From assembly GCA_023205875.1 (NCBI GenBank), contig CP060764.1, positions 62,001-126,000 on the forward strand: 64,000 nucleotides of DNA. The letters run 5' to 3'. This document shows, piece by piece, positions 18,155 through 28,093 of this stretch. The notes below the pieces were generated by a model that saw nothing but the letters and a program-made list of their open reading frames with translations, was not told the origin of the DNA and searched no databases. The stretch's first letter is position 1. Each line of letters opens with the position of its first letter. Origin of the DNA: Chloropicon primus (lineage: Eukaryota; Chlorophyta; Chloropicophyceae; Chloropicales; Chloropicaceae). A program made the position numbers and the translations under genes.

Positions 18155-19566
18155 TCACTTGAGCCTCGTCCTGTGATTGAGGCGGCTCATGGGGTCCGCA
18201 AACCGAGAGCCGGAGCTGCTCGACTCGTTCACAATGCTCGTGCGTAGCTTGAGCTCGTTCAGGTTACCACCCTTTGCGTTGGCATTGGATTCCTTCGAGT
18301 CCCTCCTTTCCCTGCTTTTCGCAAGACCTTTCCTGGCCTCCGCCAGTTCGCTTGCCAAGGACCTCACGTGGGGCGCAGAAGCTTGCAGCGACATCTTCAC
18401 CGTGTGGATCCTCTGGAATCGCTCAAAAGTCTCTTCGTTGAGGGAGGACCTCATCATGTGGGGCGACATGAGAGAATTGCATCCCACGGGACAACTTATC
18501 GGCACGCCGATCGCACCGCTGAGGGAGCTTTCCACCAAAGACAGGGAGCACTCCTTGCAAATTTTGTGCTTGCACTTGAGGGTAACCGACCCTCCCTTGT
18601 TCTGAAAGCCCAAACAGAGCCTGCAATAGAATCCCGTCGCCTGCTCTTTGTCAGCGCTCGCGTTTCTCTTGAGCTGTCTCTCCACTTCGTCCAAAGCCAG
18701 ATGCATGTCTCTGTAAAGCTCGGGGTCCTTCACCGGCTCCACGCCGGCTTGACTCAGCAGCCTGAACAGTGACCTGGCGCCCTCACCCCTCGCGCCTTCG
18801 CCTTCCCTGCTCGAGAAGAGCAGCTCTCGCACGATCTGTGTGCACAACCTCTTGTAGTCCAGCTTCCTTTTCATGGGAGACTCGACCGACATAGCATCCA
18901 AGTCTATGGAAGACTCCTTGTAAAGGTAAGCCTTGAGCCCGCTGTGCGGAGGGGCAGGCCAATGCTCCCGTCGCAGGCGAGTGTCCTTCTCCAAACGGAG
19001 CAAGCCAGCAGCGCGGCGGGCCTTTTTTCATTCAGGTTTCAAGCCACCAGGAGAGCAAAGAGCAAAGGGCATAGCAGGTGTCAGGTCAAGTGAAGTGTGG
19101 AACGAGCGACGAAAAAGTGTTGGACTGGGCGGGCATAAAGAAAGGGGAGAGCTCCATCGGTGCGTCCGACGACGAGGTGAAGCTGCAATGGATCGGGGTG
19201 GCGTACCTGGACGAGCTTCCTGCACTTCTTTCGTAGCTCCTGCACTTCTTTCTTTTTTCTTGGTATGCGCCTCGCTTCAGTGAAGTACGCGTAGCCCACG
19301 AAGGCGAGAAAGAGGACCCAGTGTGCAAGGCCGAACCTTTGCCTCGCCCATGACTCGTACAAGATCCCCAGAGCTCCCAGGAACCCCAAGCAAGCCAGCA
19401 GGGCTCTAACTAATGGACTCCTCGAGACTATTTCGCTCGATAAGGCCAGTATCTTGTTCCCGAGACTTTCGAGGGACGACGTGGACGTTTGCTTACCGGA
19501 GAAGCCGCTCCCTGAGGTAGAGGCGTCCTCTCCGTCCATCCCAATTGCGTCGTAACCCCTTGTCAT
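18155..19566 (-). CDS. Two-TM protein with a single RING-type finger (two exons)
   Basis: Reconstructed as exon 1 19566-19207 and exon 2 19021-18155, with a 185-bp GTACGC...AAAAAG intron in phase 0, giving 408 residues. Exon 1 encodes a Ser-rich N terminus, two adjacent hydrophobic helices (SPLVRALLACLGFLGALGIL and LAHWVLFLAFVGYAYF) and a basic coiled stretch. Exon 2 has acidic and basic helices, then a zinc finger: CRLC, CKHKICKEC, then CPVGC. This spacing resembles RING1 of RBR ligases, but no IBR or RING2 follows; the C terminus is basic, Ser-rich and disordered. A membrane-anchored E3 ubiquitin ligase, perhaps in the ER, is the inferred role. The exon 2 frame has no ATG at its start, which requires the splice; the acceptor could instead be 21 bases downstream of 19026. 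Confidence 0.65.
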
Positions 19567-20192
19567 ATCTGCACCCCTCTCCCTCCCTTCCCTTCCCTCC
19601 TCATGGCCGCCCCTTCTTCCTCCTCCACTTGTCGCTCTTCAGCCCTTCACCCCTTCGCCTTGCGGGAGCATTGCCCTAGTTTTTTGGGTGTACCGCTCCG
19701 AGTGGGACGCGGGGGCGGACTTGAACATGGGGAGGGGGATGGTGCCGCCAGGGGCTCTTGCTGGAGGGGAAGCGTGCGGGGAGGATCGCCACCACCTCGC
19801 ACAGGCGCCTTCCTCAACCAATTGGGGTCCTCAAAAACTTGTCCTGGGGATGATTGCCCCTGTTTTGTCCATGAAGAAGGGAGTTCCTTTGTTCTTTTAG
19901 GGGGACAGGAAGGGAAACGGGTGTTGGGCGCACATCCGCGAGACCGAACCTTTGTACCTCTCCCTCCCTTCCCCCTTGGCGCTCAAAGTCTCGGTCAGTC
20001 TCCCTCTCCCTCCTCTTACACCGGTGTTGGCGGGGGCTCCTCGCCTCAGCAGAGGAAGAGGGGCAAGGAAGAGGCGCTGGTGGAAAGAATATAGAATTAC
20101 ATGATGGCAAGGCGCCCGATCCACGTCGCACACGCGTTGGCAGCGCAGCTCTCTCGCGATACGGACGGACGGACTCTCGCGCGGGGGTCATT
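19567..20192. other. Intergenic region without recognisable gene
   Basis: Lies upstream of the two-TM RING gene and downstream of a three-exon gene, both minus strand. G/C-rich, with TCCCTC-type pyrimidine runs; open frames here are short and show no conserved features. Confidence 0.45.
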
Positions 20193-21078
20193 TTACTTTG
20201 GTTGGTCGACGTTTTCCGTTTCCCTTGCTCTGCTCAGTGCCCGTCGGAGGACAATCTCTTCGGCTTCCTGGACCTGCCTGAGCGCCCCTGCGCCAGCCTT
20301 CTTCGCAACGCTGTCCCCGTCCTCCACGATCTGCTCCTTCAAGGCCTCGGACGAAGTGAAGGGGTAGTTCTTCGCGACCGCTCGAGGGTCGATATCAACG
20401 AGGACCTTTGTCTTTATCGGTATCATGCGTTGGCTCAGCATGTCCACCGGAACTTTGGCCATCTGCGATTGATTGCAGCAACACAAGCACGGAGGAGGAC
20501 AAGCAGACAAGAAGACAAGCAGTCAGTCCTCAGCTCAGCTCAACGAGAGAGAGAGAGAACAGCAGCAGCAGCAGCAGCAGCATTGGAGAGGCGGCCAGAA
20601 GGAAGGCGAAGGGAAAGAATCCATCGAGCACGAGCAAGAGGCGAGGATGATGATGGCGTTTGTCTTACCTTTGGGTTGACCTCAAAGTACTTTCTTATGA
20701 GAGAGTCTCCCTCGTGCTTGAGGATTCGCCTCTCCCTCACGCCGCTCTTGCTCTTGTTCGCGAAGTTGTAGTTCGGCAAGGGACACCTTCATATCATCAC
20801 CATCGAGAAAAAAGCATCCACGACAAGATCAAACCCAAGTCATGAAGAACGAACGAATGATTGCATGCAATGCATGCATGAACGTGAGTTAGTTTGTTGT
20901 TTGTTTTGTTTTGTTTTGTTTTGTTTTGTTTTGTTTTGTTTTGTTTTGTTTTGTTGACTTACAGGTCCTCCATTGCGGTCCAGTCTTCGTCGAGTGGTAG
21001 GTTGGTGACCTGTGCCATCTTCCTTGCCCTCCTCATGGGGCTCTGCGCCCGGCGGAGTAGCGTCCTCACTCCAGTCAT
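20193..21078 (-). CDS. Unrecognised 167-aa protein, three exons
   Basis: Reconstructed from splice signals and frame: exon 1 21078-20963, exon 2 20786-20669, exon 3 20462-20193. Introns are 176 bp (GTAAGT...AAG) and 206 bp (GTAAGA...GCAG). Phases match at both joins, giving 167 residues starting MTGVRTLLRRAQSPMRRARK. Features: a basic N terminus, the segment NYNFANKSKSGVRERRILKH, an IPIKTKVLVDIDPRAVAKNY stretch and a helical, Glu/Arg-rich C terminus. No TM segment or known motif. Intron 2 has a clear GACTGACTG branch-like site; intron 1 contains a (TTTTG)n repeat. The family is unknown to me; the well-matched phases make a real gene likely. Confidence 0.65.
20560..20582 (+). repeat. (CAG)n microsatellite within intron 2
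   Basis: Eight CAG units next to a short GA run, inside the second intron of the three-exon gene. Confidence 0.85.
20903..20955 (+). repeat. (TTTTG)n microsatellite within intron 1
   Basis: About ten TTTTG units inside the first intron of the three-exon gene, just after its donor (A/C-rich on the sense strand). Confidence 0.95.
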
Positions 21079-21385
21079 CGCTCCTCCTCTCTCTCTCTCT
21101 CTCCGCCTTTGCTTTCCTCGCCCGCGCCGCTCCTCGGAAAACACACATTACGGAATGTCACACACCGCAAATAAATACGAACGTCATGAAGGGAATTTTA
21201 TAACACTTCATCACTACAGGGTCGAGGGACGGGTCGTTAGATAATCTGAGATAAGGGAGAATATTTTTTTTTGTTTCATTGGGAGTGTATCATGTACACG
21301 GTTTACACGACTGGCGAAATTTGAACTTCTCGTGTTCTCCAATTGACAGAGGACGAGGGGATGAAGCGGAGGACGCGAGGAAAAG

Positions 21386-21562
21386 GTGAGTTCGGGGCCG
21401 AGTGGAGGGCGAGGGAGGGAGATTGGAGGAATGACTTTGGAACATATCGATGATTTATCTCTTCCTCTTTCGAATGAGCTCTCGCTAGAAGGGATTGGCG
21501 TCGTATTGAGGATTTTAGAGTCACTGAAACGCCGCTCGTTCGTTCGATTTTTTCTGCTGCAG
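21386..21562 (+). other. Probable 5'-UTR intron of CAP-H2, carries the shared motif
   Basis: GTGAGT donor at 21386, shared motif at 21456-21492 (70 nt from the donor), branch-like CACTGAAAC, a T-rich tract and a GCTGCAG acceptor ending at 21562, 20 bp before the ATG. Length 177 bp. The splice signals are clean. Confidence 0.65.
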
Positions 21563-21582
21563 CAGGGAGAGAGGAGGAGGAG

Positions 21583-23367
21583 ATGCCGAGCGCCATGGTG
21601 GTCGAGGCGAGAGGCGGCACCTCGTGGAAGGAGACCAAGGGGTCGTCCTCGTCGTCGACGACGACGACTGGAAAGTTCAAGCACCTTCTGGAACCTATCC
21701 GGAGTTTGGCGGACAACTGGTCGATCGACATCGCGAACGAGTTGGAGACATACTTGGAGGAGCTCGAGGAGTTGTGCCTCGTGGACCCGACGCAATCGGG
21801 AAGAGTCTCGCAGGACGGAGGGGGGGAGGAGGAGGAGGGCGAGAAGGCGTTCAGCTTCGCCAAAGCGGCGCTCCTCGTGCAGGGCTCGACGTACGTGTAC
21901 TCGAAGAAGGTGGAGTACCTCTACTCCCTTGTCCTGGACTGCATTGAGAATATCATGTGCACGGGGAAGAGGAGGACTCTGAAGGACAGGGTGCCTGCGG
22001 ATGCGGCGGAGGACGAGGACTTGTTTCTGCTGGAGGGCCACGAGGAGGCTTACCTGAACCTGGATGATCACATCACTGGGGTCACCGGGGCCTCGGGGCC
22101 GCCGGGGGAGGAGGGCCAGGGCAACGGCCTCGACCTGAGCTTGGACGGGGACGAGGACGTCTTCGTGCAGGAGAGGCCCCCGCAGGATCACGCCGCGATG
22201 CTGGCGCTCCAGACGAATGCGACTGGAAAAGAGAAACAGGGCGCGTTCAACCTCTCCTCTTTCACCGTTCACTCCTCGGGCGCGTTGCTGCTGGAGGGCA
22301 ACGACTACGGGGCCTCCCTGGACGAGAACCTGCAGCCGATCGAGAACGAGGCGGCGGACTTGGACCTCCAGCTGCCGCCCGTCAGCGACGGCTTCGCGGG
22401 GATGGAGGACGAGGACGACGGCGGGTTCGTCGACGCTCCCGACTTTGCCGGGGAGATGATGGAGATGGGGGCCACGCCACCGCCGATGGCCGCTTCGACC
22501 AGGGCCGTCGCGGTCGAGGAGGAGGAGGAGGAGGAAGAGGAGGACCCGTTCCTTCCCCTGGACCCGACGCAGCCGGGCAAGTGGAAGGCCAGGCCCTTCA
22601 AGAGGAGGGGCCGCCTCCAGCTCCGGTTGGAGGAGGAGGAGGAGGAGGTAGGGGGGGACGACCAAATCGAGATGATGGTGGAGGACTGGTGGAGCGTCCG
22701 CCCCGTGCTGGACGACCTGAAGAAGGCGGCCGCGGCCAAGCTCGGACGAAGGGCCAAGGCCCCGCGGGAGGAGGCCAACGTCCTGGACGACGCGGTCGAC
22801 GGTGCGCCGGCGGCGGATTTCTTCCAGGAGATCGATTTTGACGTGGACGTGGACGTCGCTCCGCCCGACCACGACTTGGTGGAGGACCACGAGCCGGCCG
22901 ACGAGCCGGCCGCGGGGATGCAGGCGGAGTCTTACGAGGACCTCTGCAAGCGCCACGTGGAGAGGCTCCTGTCCGCGGCGTCCACCCACGCCAAGCAGAC
23001 GGACCTCTCCCAGCGCGTCGCGACCTGGAAGAAGAAGGTCGCGTCCGAGCTGCACAAGTGCGAGAAGAGAGAGGCGTTCGACCTGGCTCAGGTGGCGGAG
23101 GTCCTGAAGAAGGACGAGGGCCTCTCCTCCTCGAGCATCACCGAGTGCCTGGAGAAGGGCGAGTGCCTGCAGGCCGAGGAAACCTTCGAGGTCGCGAGGA
23201 AGTTCCTCGTTCTGCTCATGCTCAAGTCCGACACGGTGTCCCTGGTGACCCCCCTCTCCGGGAAGGAGAACGTTGGTTCTTCCGCCCCGCCGGCAGCCAA
23301 GTCCAAACCAAGGGGGCAGGCGGCGGAGCCGCAGCAACCCCTTGTATCCCAGAACATCAACATGTAA
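21583..23367 (+). CDS. NCAPH2: Condensin II complex subunit H2 (CAP-H2)
   Basis: Kleisin subunit of condensin II, linking the SMC2/SMC4 ring to the HEAT subunits in mitotic chromosome compaction. The protein is 594 residues from the ATG at 21583 (a second ATG is at codon 5). The diagnostic N-terminal domain spans about 30-125: FKHLLEPIRSLADNW, then the region from FSFAKAALLVQGSTYVYS to KKVEYLYSLVLDCI, as in animal and plant CAP-H2. The middle (130-460) is acidic and low-complexity with DDE runs and an EEEEEEEE tract. A conserved-looking C-terminal winged-helix-like region (about 465-560) contains SYEDLCKRHVERLL and WKKKVASELHKCE. A motif-bearing 5'-UTR intron precedes it. TGTAA lies at 23402-23406. 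Confidence 0.9.
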   Translation: MPSAMVVEARGGTSWKETKGSSSSSTTTTGKFKHLLEPIRSLADNWSIDIANELETYLEELEELCLVDPTQSGRVSQDGGGEEEEGEKAFSFAKAALLVQGSTYVYSKKVEYLYSLVLDCIENIMCTGKRRTLKDRVPADAAEDEDLFLLEGHEEAYLNLDDHITGVTGASGPPGEEGQGNGLDLSLDGDEDVFVQERPPQDHAAMLALQTNATGKEKQGAFNLSSFTVHSSGALLLEGNDYGASLDENLQPIENEAADLDLQLPPVSDGFAGMEDEDDGGFVDAPDFAGEMMEMGATPPPMAASTRAVAVEEEEEEEEEDPFLPLDPTQPGKWKARPFKRRGRLQLRLEEEEEEVGGDDQIEMMVEDWWSVRPVLDDLKKAAAAKLGRRAKAPREEANVLDDAVDGAPAADFFQEIDFDVDVDVAPPDHDLVEDHEPADEPAAGMQAESYEDLCKRHVERLLSAASTHAKQTDLSQRVATWKKKVASELHKCEKREAFDLAQVAEVLKKDEGLSSSSITECLEKGECLQAEETFEVARKFLVLLMLKSDTVSLVTPLSGKENVGSSAPPAAKSKPRGQAAEPQQPLVSQNINM

Positions 23368-23887
23368 GACACTCATCCATCCACCCATCCAACCCATCCA
23401 TTGTAAAACAACAAAGTGAAAACTTCTCATCATTGTGCGTCCTCGTCGTAGAGACCCAAAGCCACCGCCTTGCCCCGTGTCCGTCGAGGGGGGAGTGCAT
23501 TCCTTCCGTCATCCACGCCGAGCCGGGTCAACAAGGGACCAGCATACACACAATAATATCCATCATCCCTCAAGTCCAAGTGTGCGAGGACGAGAGGAAG
23601 GATGAGGGGAAGGCACAATGCAATGCATCTCCCCCTCCCAGCTCCTCTTGCTCCCAGCATCCACCCCTCCTATCCTGATTATTGATGGCCTTTCCCCTTC
23701 CTCATCATCATTCTCCTCAAGCGAGGTCTCTCCGAAAAAGAGGAAGGGGAACGAGAGAACACACCGTGGTGCCATCTTCGTCTACCCCCTCCCACCACCC
23801 CCTGCCTCCATCCTCACCCTGATTGATGGCCTTCCACCATCACCTTCGCTTCCCCCTCATTCTCATTCTCATCAATGTAGCTCTTTG

Positions 23888-23888
23888 G

Positions 23889-23930
<42 letters not shown>
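23888..23930 (+). repeat. (GA)n microsatellite
   Basis: About twenty GA dinucleotides, following the second of the diverged pyrimidine-rich direct repeats. Confidence 0.95.
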
Positions 23931-23931
<1 letters not shown>

Positions 23932-24143
23932 ATGACCAGGAGCAAGAGACATATCCAATAGATCAATCATGATCCTCTCCCTCCTCCTTCATCCCCCTCC
24001 ACCACCATCACCTTCACTTCCTCCTCATTCATTCTCGATCATCCAGGATCTCCATCTCCATCGAGGAAGGAGAGCCACAAGCTTTCCTCAAGGTTTATCC
24101 TAAACGCGAAAAGCGGCGGGGGGTGAACCACGAACGACGAGAG

Positions 24144-24329
24144 GTGAGCCTTGGGAGCCCAAGGGACGGAAGCGGAGGGGGAAGGGGCCGAAGCGAGCCA
24201 AGGGAAACAGACCGACGTCTCCCGAGCTTTCGAACGACCCGTCACTCGAAAGGTTCGGCACCGGGAAAGGCATTGACAAGACGTTTTGCCTTTGCTTTTT
24301 TTTTTCTTTTTTTTTTCCTCATCCCTCAG
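24144..24329 (+). other. Probable 5'-UTR intron of plastid EF-G, carries the shared motif
   Basis: GTGAGC donor at 24144, shared motif at 24210-24253 (66 nt from the donor), branch-like CATTGACAAG, a long T-rich pyrimidine tract (24290-24317) and a CCCTCAG acceptor ending at 24329, 30 bp before the ATG. Length 186 bp. One of the clearest examples in the window. Confidence 0.7.
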
Positions 24330-24359
24330 AGTGTTTGACGCGCGCGCGCGCGAGAGAGG

Positions 24360-26693
24360 ATGAAGGTGAAGTGCGGAGCGAGGGTTGGCGTGACGCCAGT
24401 GGCGAGGAGGCCAGGCGCCGCGACGAGGACGGGAAGAGGTCTCGCTGCGGTGGGGTCCAGTGGTGTGGTGAAGAACGCGAGCGCGAGCGCTGGCCAGGCC
24501 TTGGCGAACGCGAGCATGAACGCGAAGAAGGTGTCGGGTCCTTCCCTCAGCGTCGGGAGGAAGCAGTCGTCCCGCGCCCTCCGCGTCGTGACGACAGCGG
24601 CGAGGACCACTCCCATCGAGAAGTACAGGAACATCGGAATCATGGCTCATATTGACGCTGGCAAGACGACGACGACCGAGCGTATCTTGTACTACACCGG
24701 CAAGAGTTACAAGATCGGAGAGGTTCACGAGGGCGCGGCGACGATGGATTGGATGGAGCAGGAGCAGGAGAGAGGCATCACGATCACGAGTGCGGCTACG
24801 ACTTGCTTTTGGGACGACCACAGGATCAACATCATCGACACTCCCGGTCACGTCGACTTCACCCTGGAGGTGGAGAGAGCTCTCCGTGTCCTCGACGGCA
24901 GCGTCGCGTTGTTTGACTCCGTTTCCGGGGTCGAGCCGCAGAGTGAGACCGTGTGGAGGCAGGCGGACAAGTACGGAGTTCCAAGGCTTTGCTTCGTGAA
25001 CAAGATGGACCGTATGGGTGCCGACTTCTTCAACGTGGTGAGCATGATCACCGAGAACTTGGGAGCGAACCCGCTGCCTATTCAGATACCCATTGGTGCC
25101 GAGGAGGACTTCCAGGGCGTCGTGGACTTGGTCAAGATGAAGGCTATCGTGTGGACCGGCGAGGAGATGGGAGCCGCCTTCGAGGAGAGGGACATCCCTG
25201 ACGATCTCAAGGACCAGGCGGAGGAGTACAGGATGGCTTTGGTCGAGGCCTGCGTCGAGCTCGACGAGGCGGCCATGGAGAAGTTCTTCGAGGGCGAGGA
25301 GCCAACGTACGAGGAGCTCCAGGGCCTTGTGAGGAAGGGAACCCTCGGAGGAAACTTTGTCCCCGTCCTCTGCGGAACCGCTTTCAAGAACAAGGGCGTT
25401 CAGCCGTTGCTCGACGCTGTGATCTCCTACTTGCCAGCCCCAACTGATTTGCCTGACATGAAGGGGACTGCTGTGAAGAACGACGAGGAGGAGATGACCA
25501 GGAAGCCCTCGGACGACGAGCCCTTCAGTGCTTTGGCCTTCAAGGTCATGGCGGACCCTTTCGTGGGTAGTCTCACCTTTGCCAGAATCTACTCTGGCAA
25601 GCTCAAGAGCGGGACCTACGCCATGAACACCGGAAAGGGAAAGAAGGAGAGGATCGGGAGACTCCTTGAGATGCACGCCAACAGCAGGGAGGACGTCGAC
25701 GAGGCTTGCGCGGGTGACATCATCGCCATTGCTGGTCTCAAGGACACCACGACCGGAGAGACGCTCTGTGACGCGGACTCCCCCATCATCCTGGAGAAGA
25801 TGGACTTCCCTGACCCAGTCATCAAGATCGCCATCGAGCCAAAGACCAAGGGAGACTTGGAAAAGATGTCTGACGGTCTCATCAAGCTCGCGCAGGAGGA
25901 CCCATCCTTCAGGTTCTCGAGAGATGAGGAATCCAACCAGACTGTCATCGAGGGGATGGGAGAGCTGCACTTGGAGATCCTTGTCGATAGGCTGAAGAGG
26001 GAGTTCAACGTGGAGGCCAACGTTGGAGCCCCACAGGTTAACTACAGGGAGTCCATCAGCAAGGAGAGCCAGGTGAGGTATGTCCACAAGAAGCAGAGCG
26101 GAGGAAGTGGTCAGTTCGCCGACGTTGCGATCAAGTTCGAGCCCCTTGAGTCCGGAAGCGGATTCCAGTTCGAGGAGGAGATCAAGGGAGGCGTGGTGCC
26201 CAAGGAGTACATCCCTGGCGTCAAGAAGGGCCTGGAGGAGATGATGGCGAGCGGAATTCTCGCGGGATTCCCTGTCGTCGACGTGAAGGCAACCCTCTAC
26301 GACGGATCCTTCCACGACGTCGATTCCTCGGTGCTGGCTTTCCAGATTGCTGCCAGGCAGGCCTTCAAGGACGGAATGAAGAAGAGCGGCCCTCAGCTCT
26401 TGGAGCCGATCATGGAGGTCGAGGTGATCTGCCCCGAGGACAACATGGGAGACGTGATCGGAGACCTGAATAGCAGAAGGGGCATGATCGGAAACTTGGG
26501 GGACAAGCCGGGTGGACTCAAGACTGTCAAGGCCGACGTCCCCCTTTCGGAAATGTTCCAGTTCGTCTCCAGATTGAGAGGAATGACGAAGGGACGTGGA
26601 AACTACTCGATGACTCTCACCAAGTACGACGTTGTGCCCCAGCACATCGTGGAGACTGTCGCCGCAGAGAAGGGATCCGCTGTGGCCGCTTAA
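24360..26693 (+). CDS. Plastid translation elongation factor G
   Basis: Translocation GTPase of bacterial-type ribosomes. The 777-residue protein has a leader of about 80 residues rich in Arg, Ala, Ser and Val without acids, then the mature start [12 protein letters not shown]. GTPase motifs: G1 AHIDAGKT (96-103), G2 RGITI (138-142), G3 DTPGHVD (160-166) and G4 NKMD at about 216. Domains II-V follow in order, including the domain IV loop and the C-terminal [12 protein letters not shown] segment. The mature length of about 695 matches bacterial EF-G. The leader and the [14 protein letters not shown] start resemble chloroplast EF-G of the SCO1 type more than the mitochondrial form; location is inferred. 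A clear motif-bearing 5'-UTR intron precedes it. TGTAA occurs at 26716-26720. Confidence 0.95.
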   Translation: MKVKCGARVGVTPVARRPGAATRTGRGLAAVGSSGVVKNASASAGQALANASMNAKKVSGPSLSVGRKQSSRALRVVTTAARTTPIEKYRNIGIMAHIDAGKTTTTERILYYTGKSYKIGEVHEGAATMDWMEQEQERGITITSAATTCFWDDHRINIIDTPGHVDFTLEVERALRVLDGSVALFDSVSGVEPQSETVWRQADKYGVPRLCFVNKMDRMGADFFNVVSMITENLGANPLPIQIPIGAEEDFQGVVDLVKMKAIVWTGEEMGAAFEERDIPDDLKDQAEEYRMALVEACVELDEAAMEKFFEGEEPTYEELQGLVRKGTLGGNFVPVLCGTAFKNKGVQPLLDAVISYLPAPTDLPDMKGTAVKNDEEEMTRKPSDDEPFSALAFKVMADPFVGSLTFARIYSGKLKSGTYAMNTGKGKKERIGRLLEMHANSREDVDEACAGDIIAIAGLKDTTTGETLCDADSPIILEKMDFPDPVIKIAIEPKTKGDLEKMSDGLIKLAQEDPSFRFSRDEESNQTVIEGMGELHLEILVDRLKREFNVEANVGAPQVNYRESISKESQVRYVHKKQSGGSGQFADVAIKFEPLESGSGFQFEEEIKGGVVPKEYIPGVKKGLEEMMASGILAGFPVVDVKATLYDGSFHDVDSSVLAFQIAARQAFKDGMKKSGPQLLEPIMEVEVICPEDNMGDVIGDLNSRRGMIGNLGDKPGGLKTVKADVPLSEMFQFVSRLRGMTKGRGNYSMTLTKYDVVPQHIVETVAAEKGSAVAA

Positions 26694-26810
26694 GCATCGA
26701 CTTTGCCCACCACCTTGTAACGCAATCTTTCTACTCTTTTTTTTTTTCTGTGAAACCGTCGAACAGTACGCGGACCAAAGTATTTTACATTGCGCTTGGG
26801 CCCTTCGCTC

Positions 26811-27882
26811 TTAGGACGCCTCTAGCTTGTATATCGACAGGACCTCCTTCCCCTTTTCCACGTCACCGACGTATGCTATGGCTGGCCTCGTCGGGCTCCA
26901 TGCCAGGTGCTGCAGGGGGCTCTTCGTCACCTCCTCGTGGACCAGCGCCCCAGTGGCCACCTCCACGAACGACAGAACACAATCCTCGCTCGTGTACGCC
27001 AAGTACTTTCCACAGTGGTCGAATCCCAAGGACTTCACAGGGGAGTCCAGCTTGGCGAAGGAGTTCAAGCAGCAAAAGCTCTCCGCATCCCACAAGCTCA
27101 CAAGGGCATCCGTCCCACCGGTGGCAAAGTGTTGCCCCGTGGAGTCCACCGCGATACAGCACGCGCTGCTCATATGTGCCTTGAGCTGATTGATTGGCGT
27201 CCCAAGCTCAGGATAACTCATCACTTCCACGATCCCCGTCCCCGTCGTCACCAGAAACATTTCACCAGTCTTATCCCAGGTCATCTCGTTCACCGCCTTC
27301 CCCCGGTTCAGCTTGTCCACCACCTTGAAGGTCTGCACACAAAAGTTTGTTCGAGATGATTGTTTTGGATCCAACACCCGGTCCAGGACGAGACGAAAAA
27401 GAAGCGGCGTTTGTTAGGCCAAGAAGCAGGAGGTCGCATCGCGCCACACTCACCTTAACGTCGATGAAAGAGATGACGTCCTTGTCGTTGCTCACCGCCA
27501 TGGCAGAGGAGTCAGGCCGCCAAGCCACGTTCCTATTCTTCCCAGAGATCGTGAGGTTGTGGACGGCCGCTCTGCTCCTGACGTCCCACAACCTGACTGA
27601 TGCATCACCCGACACCGTGCAGAGCATGTTGGCATTGTTCGGGTCCCAACACAAGTGTTCCACACCTTGCTTATGTCCCTTGAGTGTGCTCTCTCTCTGA
27701 CAATGGGTTTCTGTGGTTCTCCAGATGATGGCGGTGCCACCGGAAGCGTCCGCGCCTCCGGTGGCGACTCGGGTGCCGAGCTTGTCCCATCCCACGGTAA
27801 GCGTCTTCGATTGGGTTCCCTGGTACGTCCGAGGCCTGGACCGGAACGGACCGCCACAAGGAGAAGCACAAGCCTCCACCAT
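26811..27882 (-). CDS. THOC3: THO complex subunit 3 (WD40 protein), two exons
   Basis: WD40 component of THO/TREX, which couples transcription to mRNA export. Exon 1 is 27882-27454 and exon 2 27332-26811, with a 121-bp intron (GTGAGT...TGTGCAG) in phase 0, giving 316 residues. Exon 1 starts MVEACASPCGG and reads YQGTQSKTLTVGWDKLGTRV, the first blade. WD repeats follow with GHKQGVEHLCWDPNNANML, SVRLWDVRSRAAVHNL and WRPDSSAMAVSNDKDVISFI; exon 2 continues with MTWDKTGEMFLVTTG, HFATGGTDALVSLWDAESF and later blades. Order and length match THOC3/TEX1. It is convergent with EF-G 117 bp away; a TGTAA signal is at 26785-26789 (minus strand). SEC61 ends 212 bp upstream of its start, so the promoter must be short. 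Confidence 0.9.
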
Positions 27883-28093
27883 GTTGGAGGCTCTTTGCCA
27901 CGACGGGGAGGGATACTGACTGATGAAGGAGAGGGGAGGAGGGGAGAGAAAGGGAGTGTGTGTGGTGCCCGAAAACGTTTTTATTTGTGTAAGGAATGCT
28001 TTTAGTAAAAGTTTTTTTTTCTTCTTTATGATATACGATTTTGGTCTTTCCCCTCTGTTGAAAAAAAAGGAACCAGTTCTGTCGCCAACCCCT

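Larger units (their letters stand above)
23368..24359. other. Intergenic region with diverged direct repeats and a GA tract
   Basis: Between CAP-H2 and EF-G, both plus strand. Three diverged copies of a roughly 80-bp pyrimidine-rich segment (GATTGATGGCC...CCTCATTC...) begin near 23680, 23818 and 23970. The first contains a partial copy of the shared motif (around 23717-23745). A (GA)n tract is at about 23888-23930. The EF-G 5'-UTR intron occupies 24144-24329. No coding signal. Confidence 0.5.

Noticed and set aside
21214-23433. A 739-codon open frame on the minus strand opposite CAP-H2, and an 868-codon one opposite EF-G (24039-26645)
   Set aside because: They are antisense to clearly recognised proteins and reflect strong third-position G/C bias. 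Their translations are Leu/His/Arg/Val-rich without any conserved motif.
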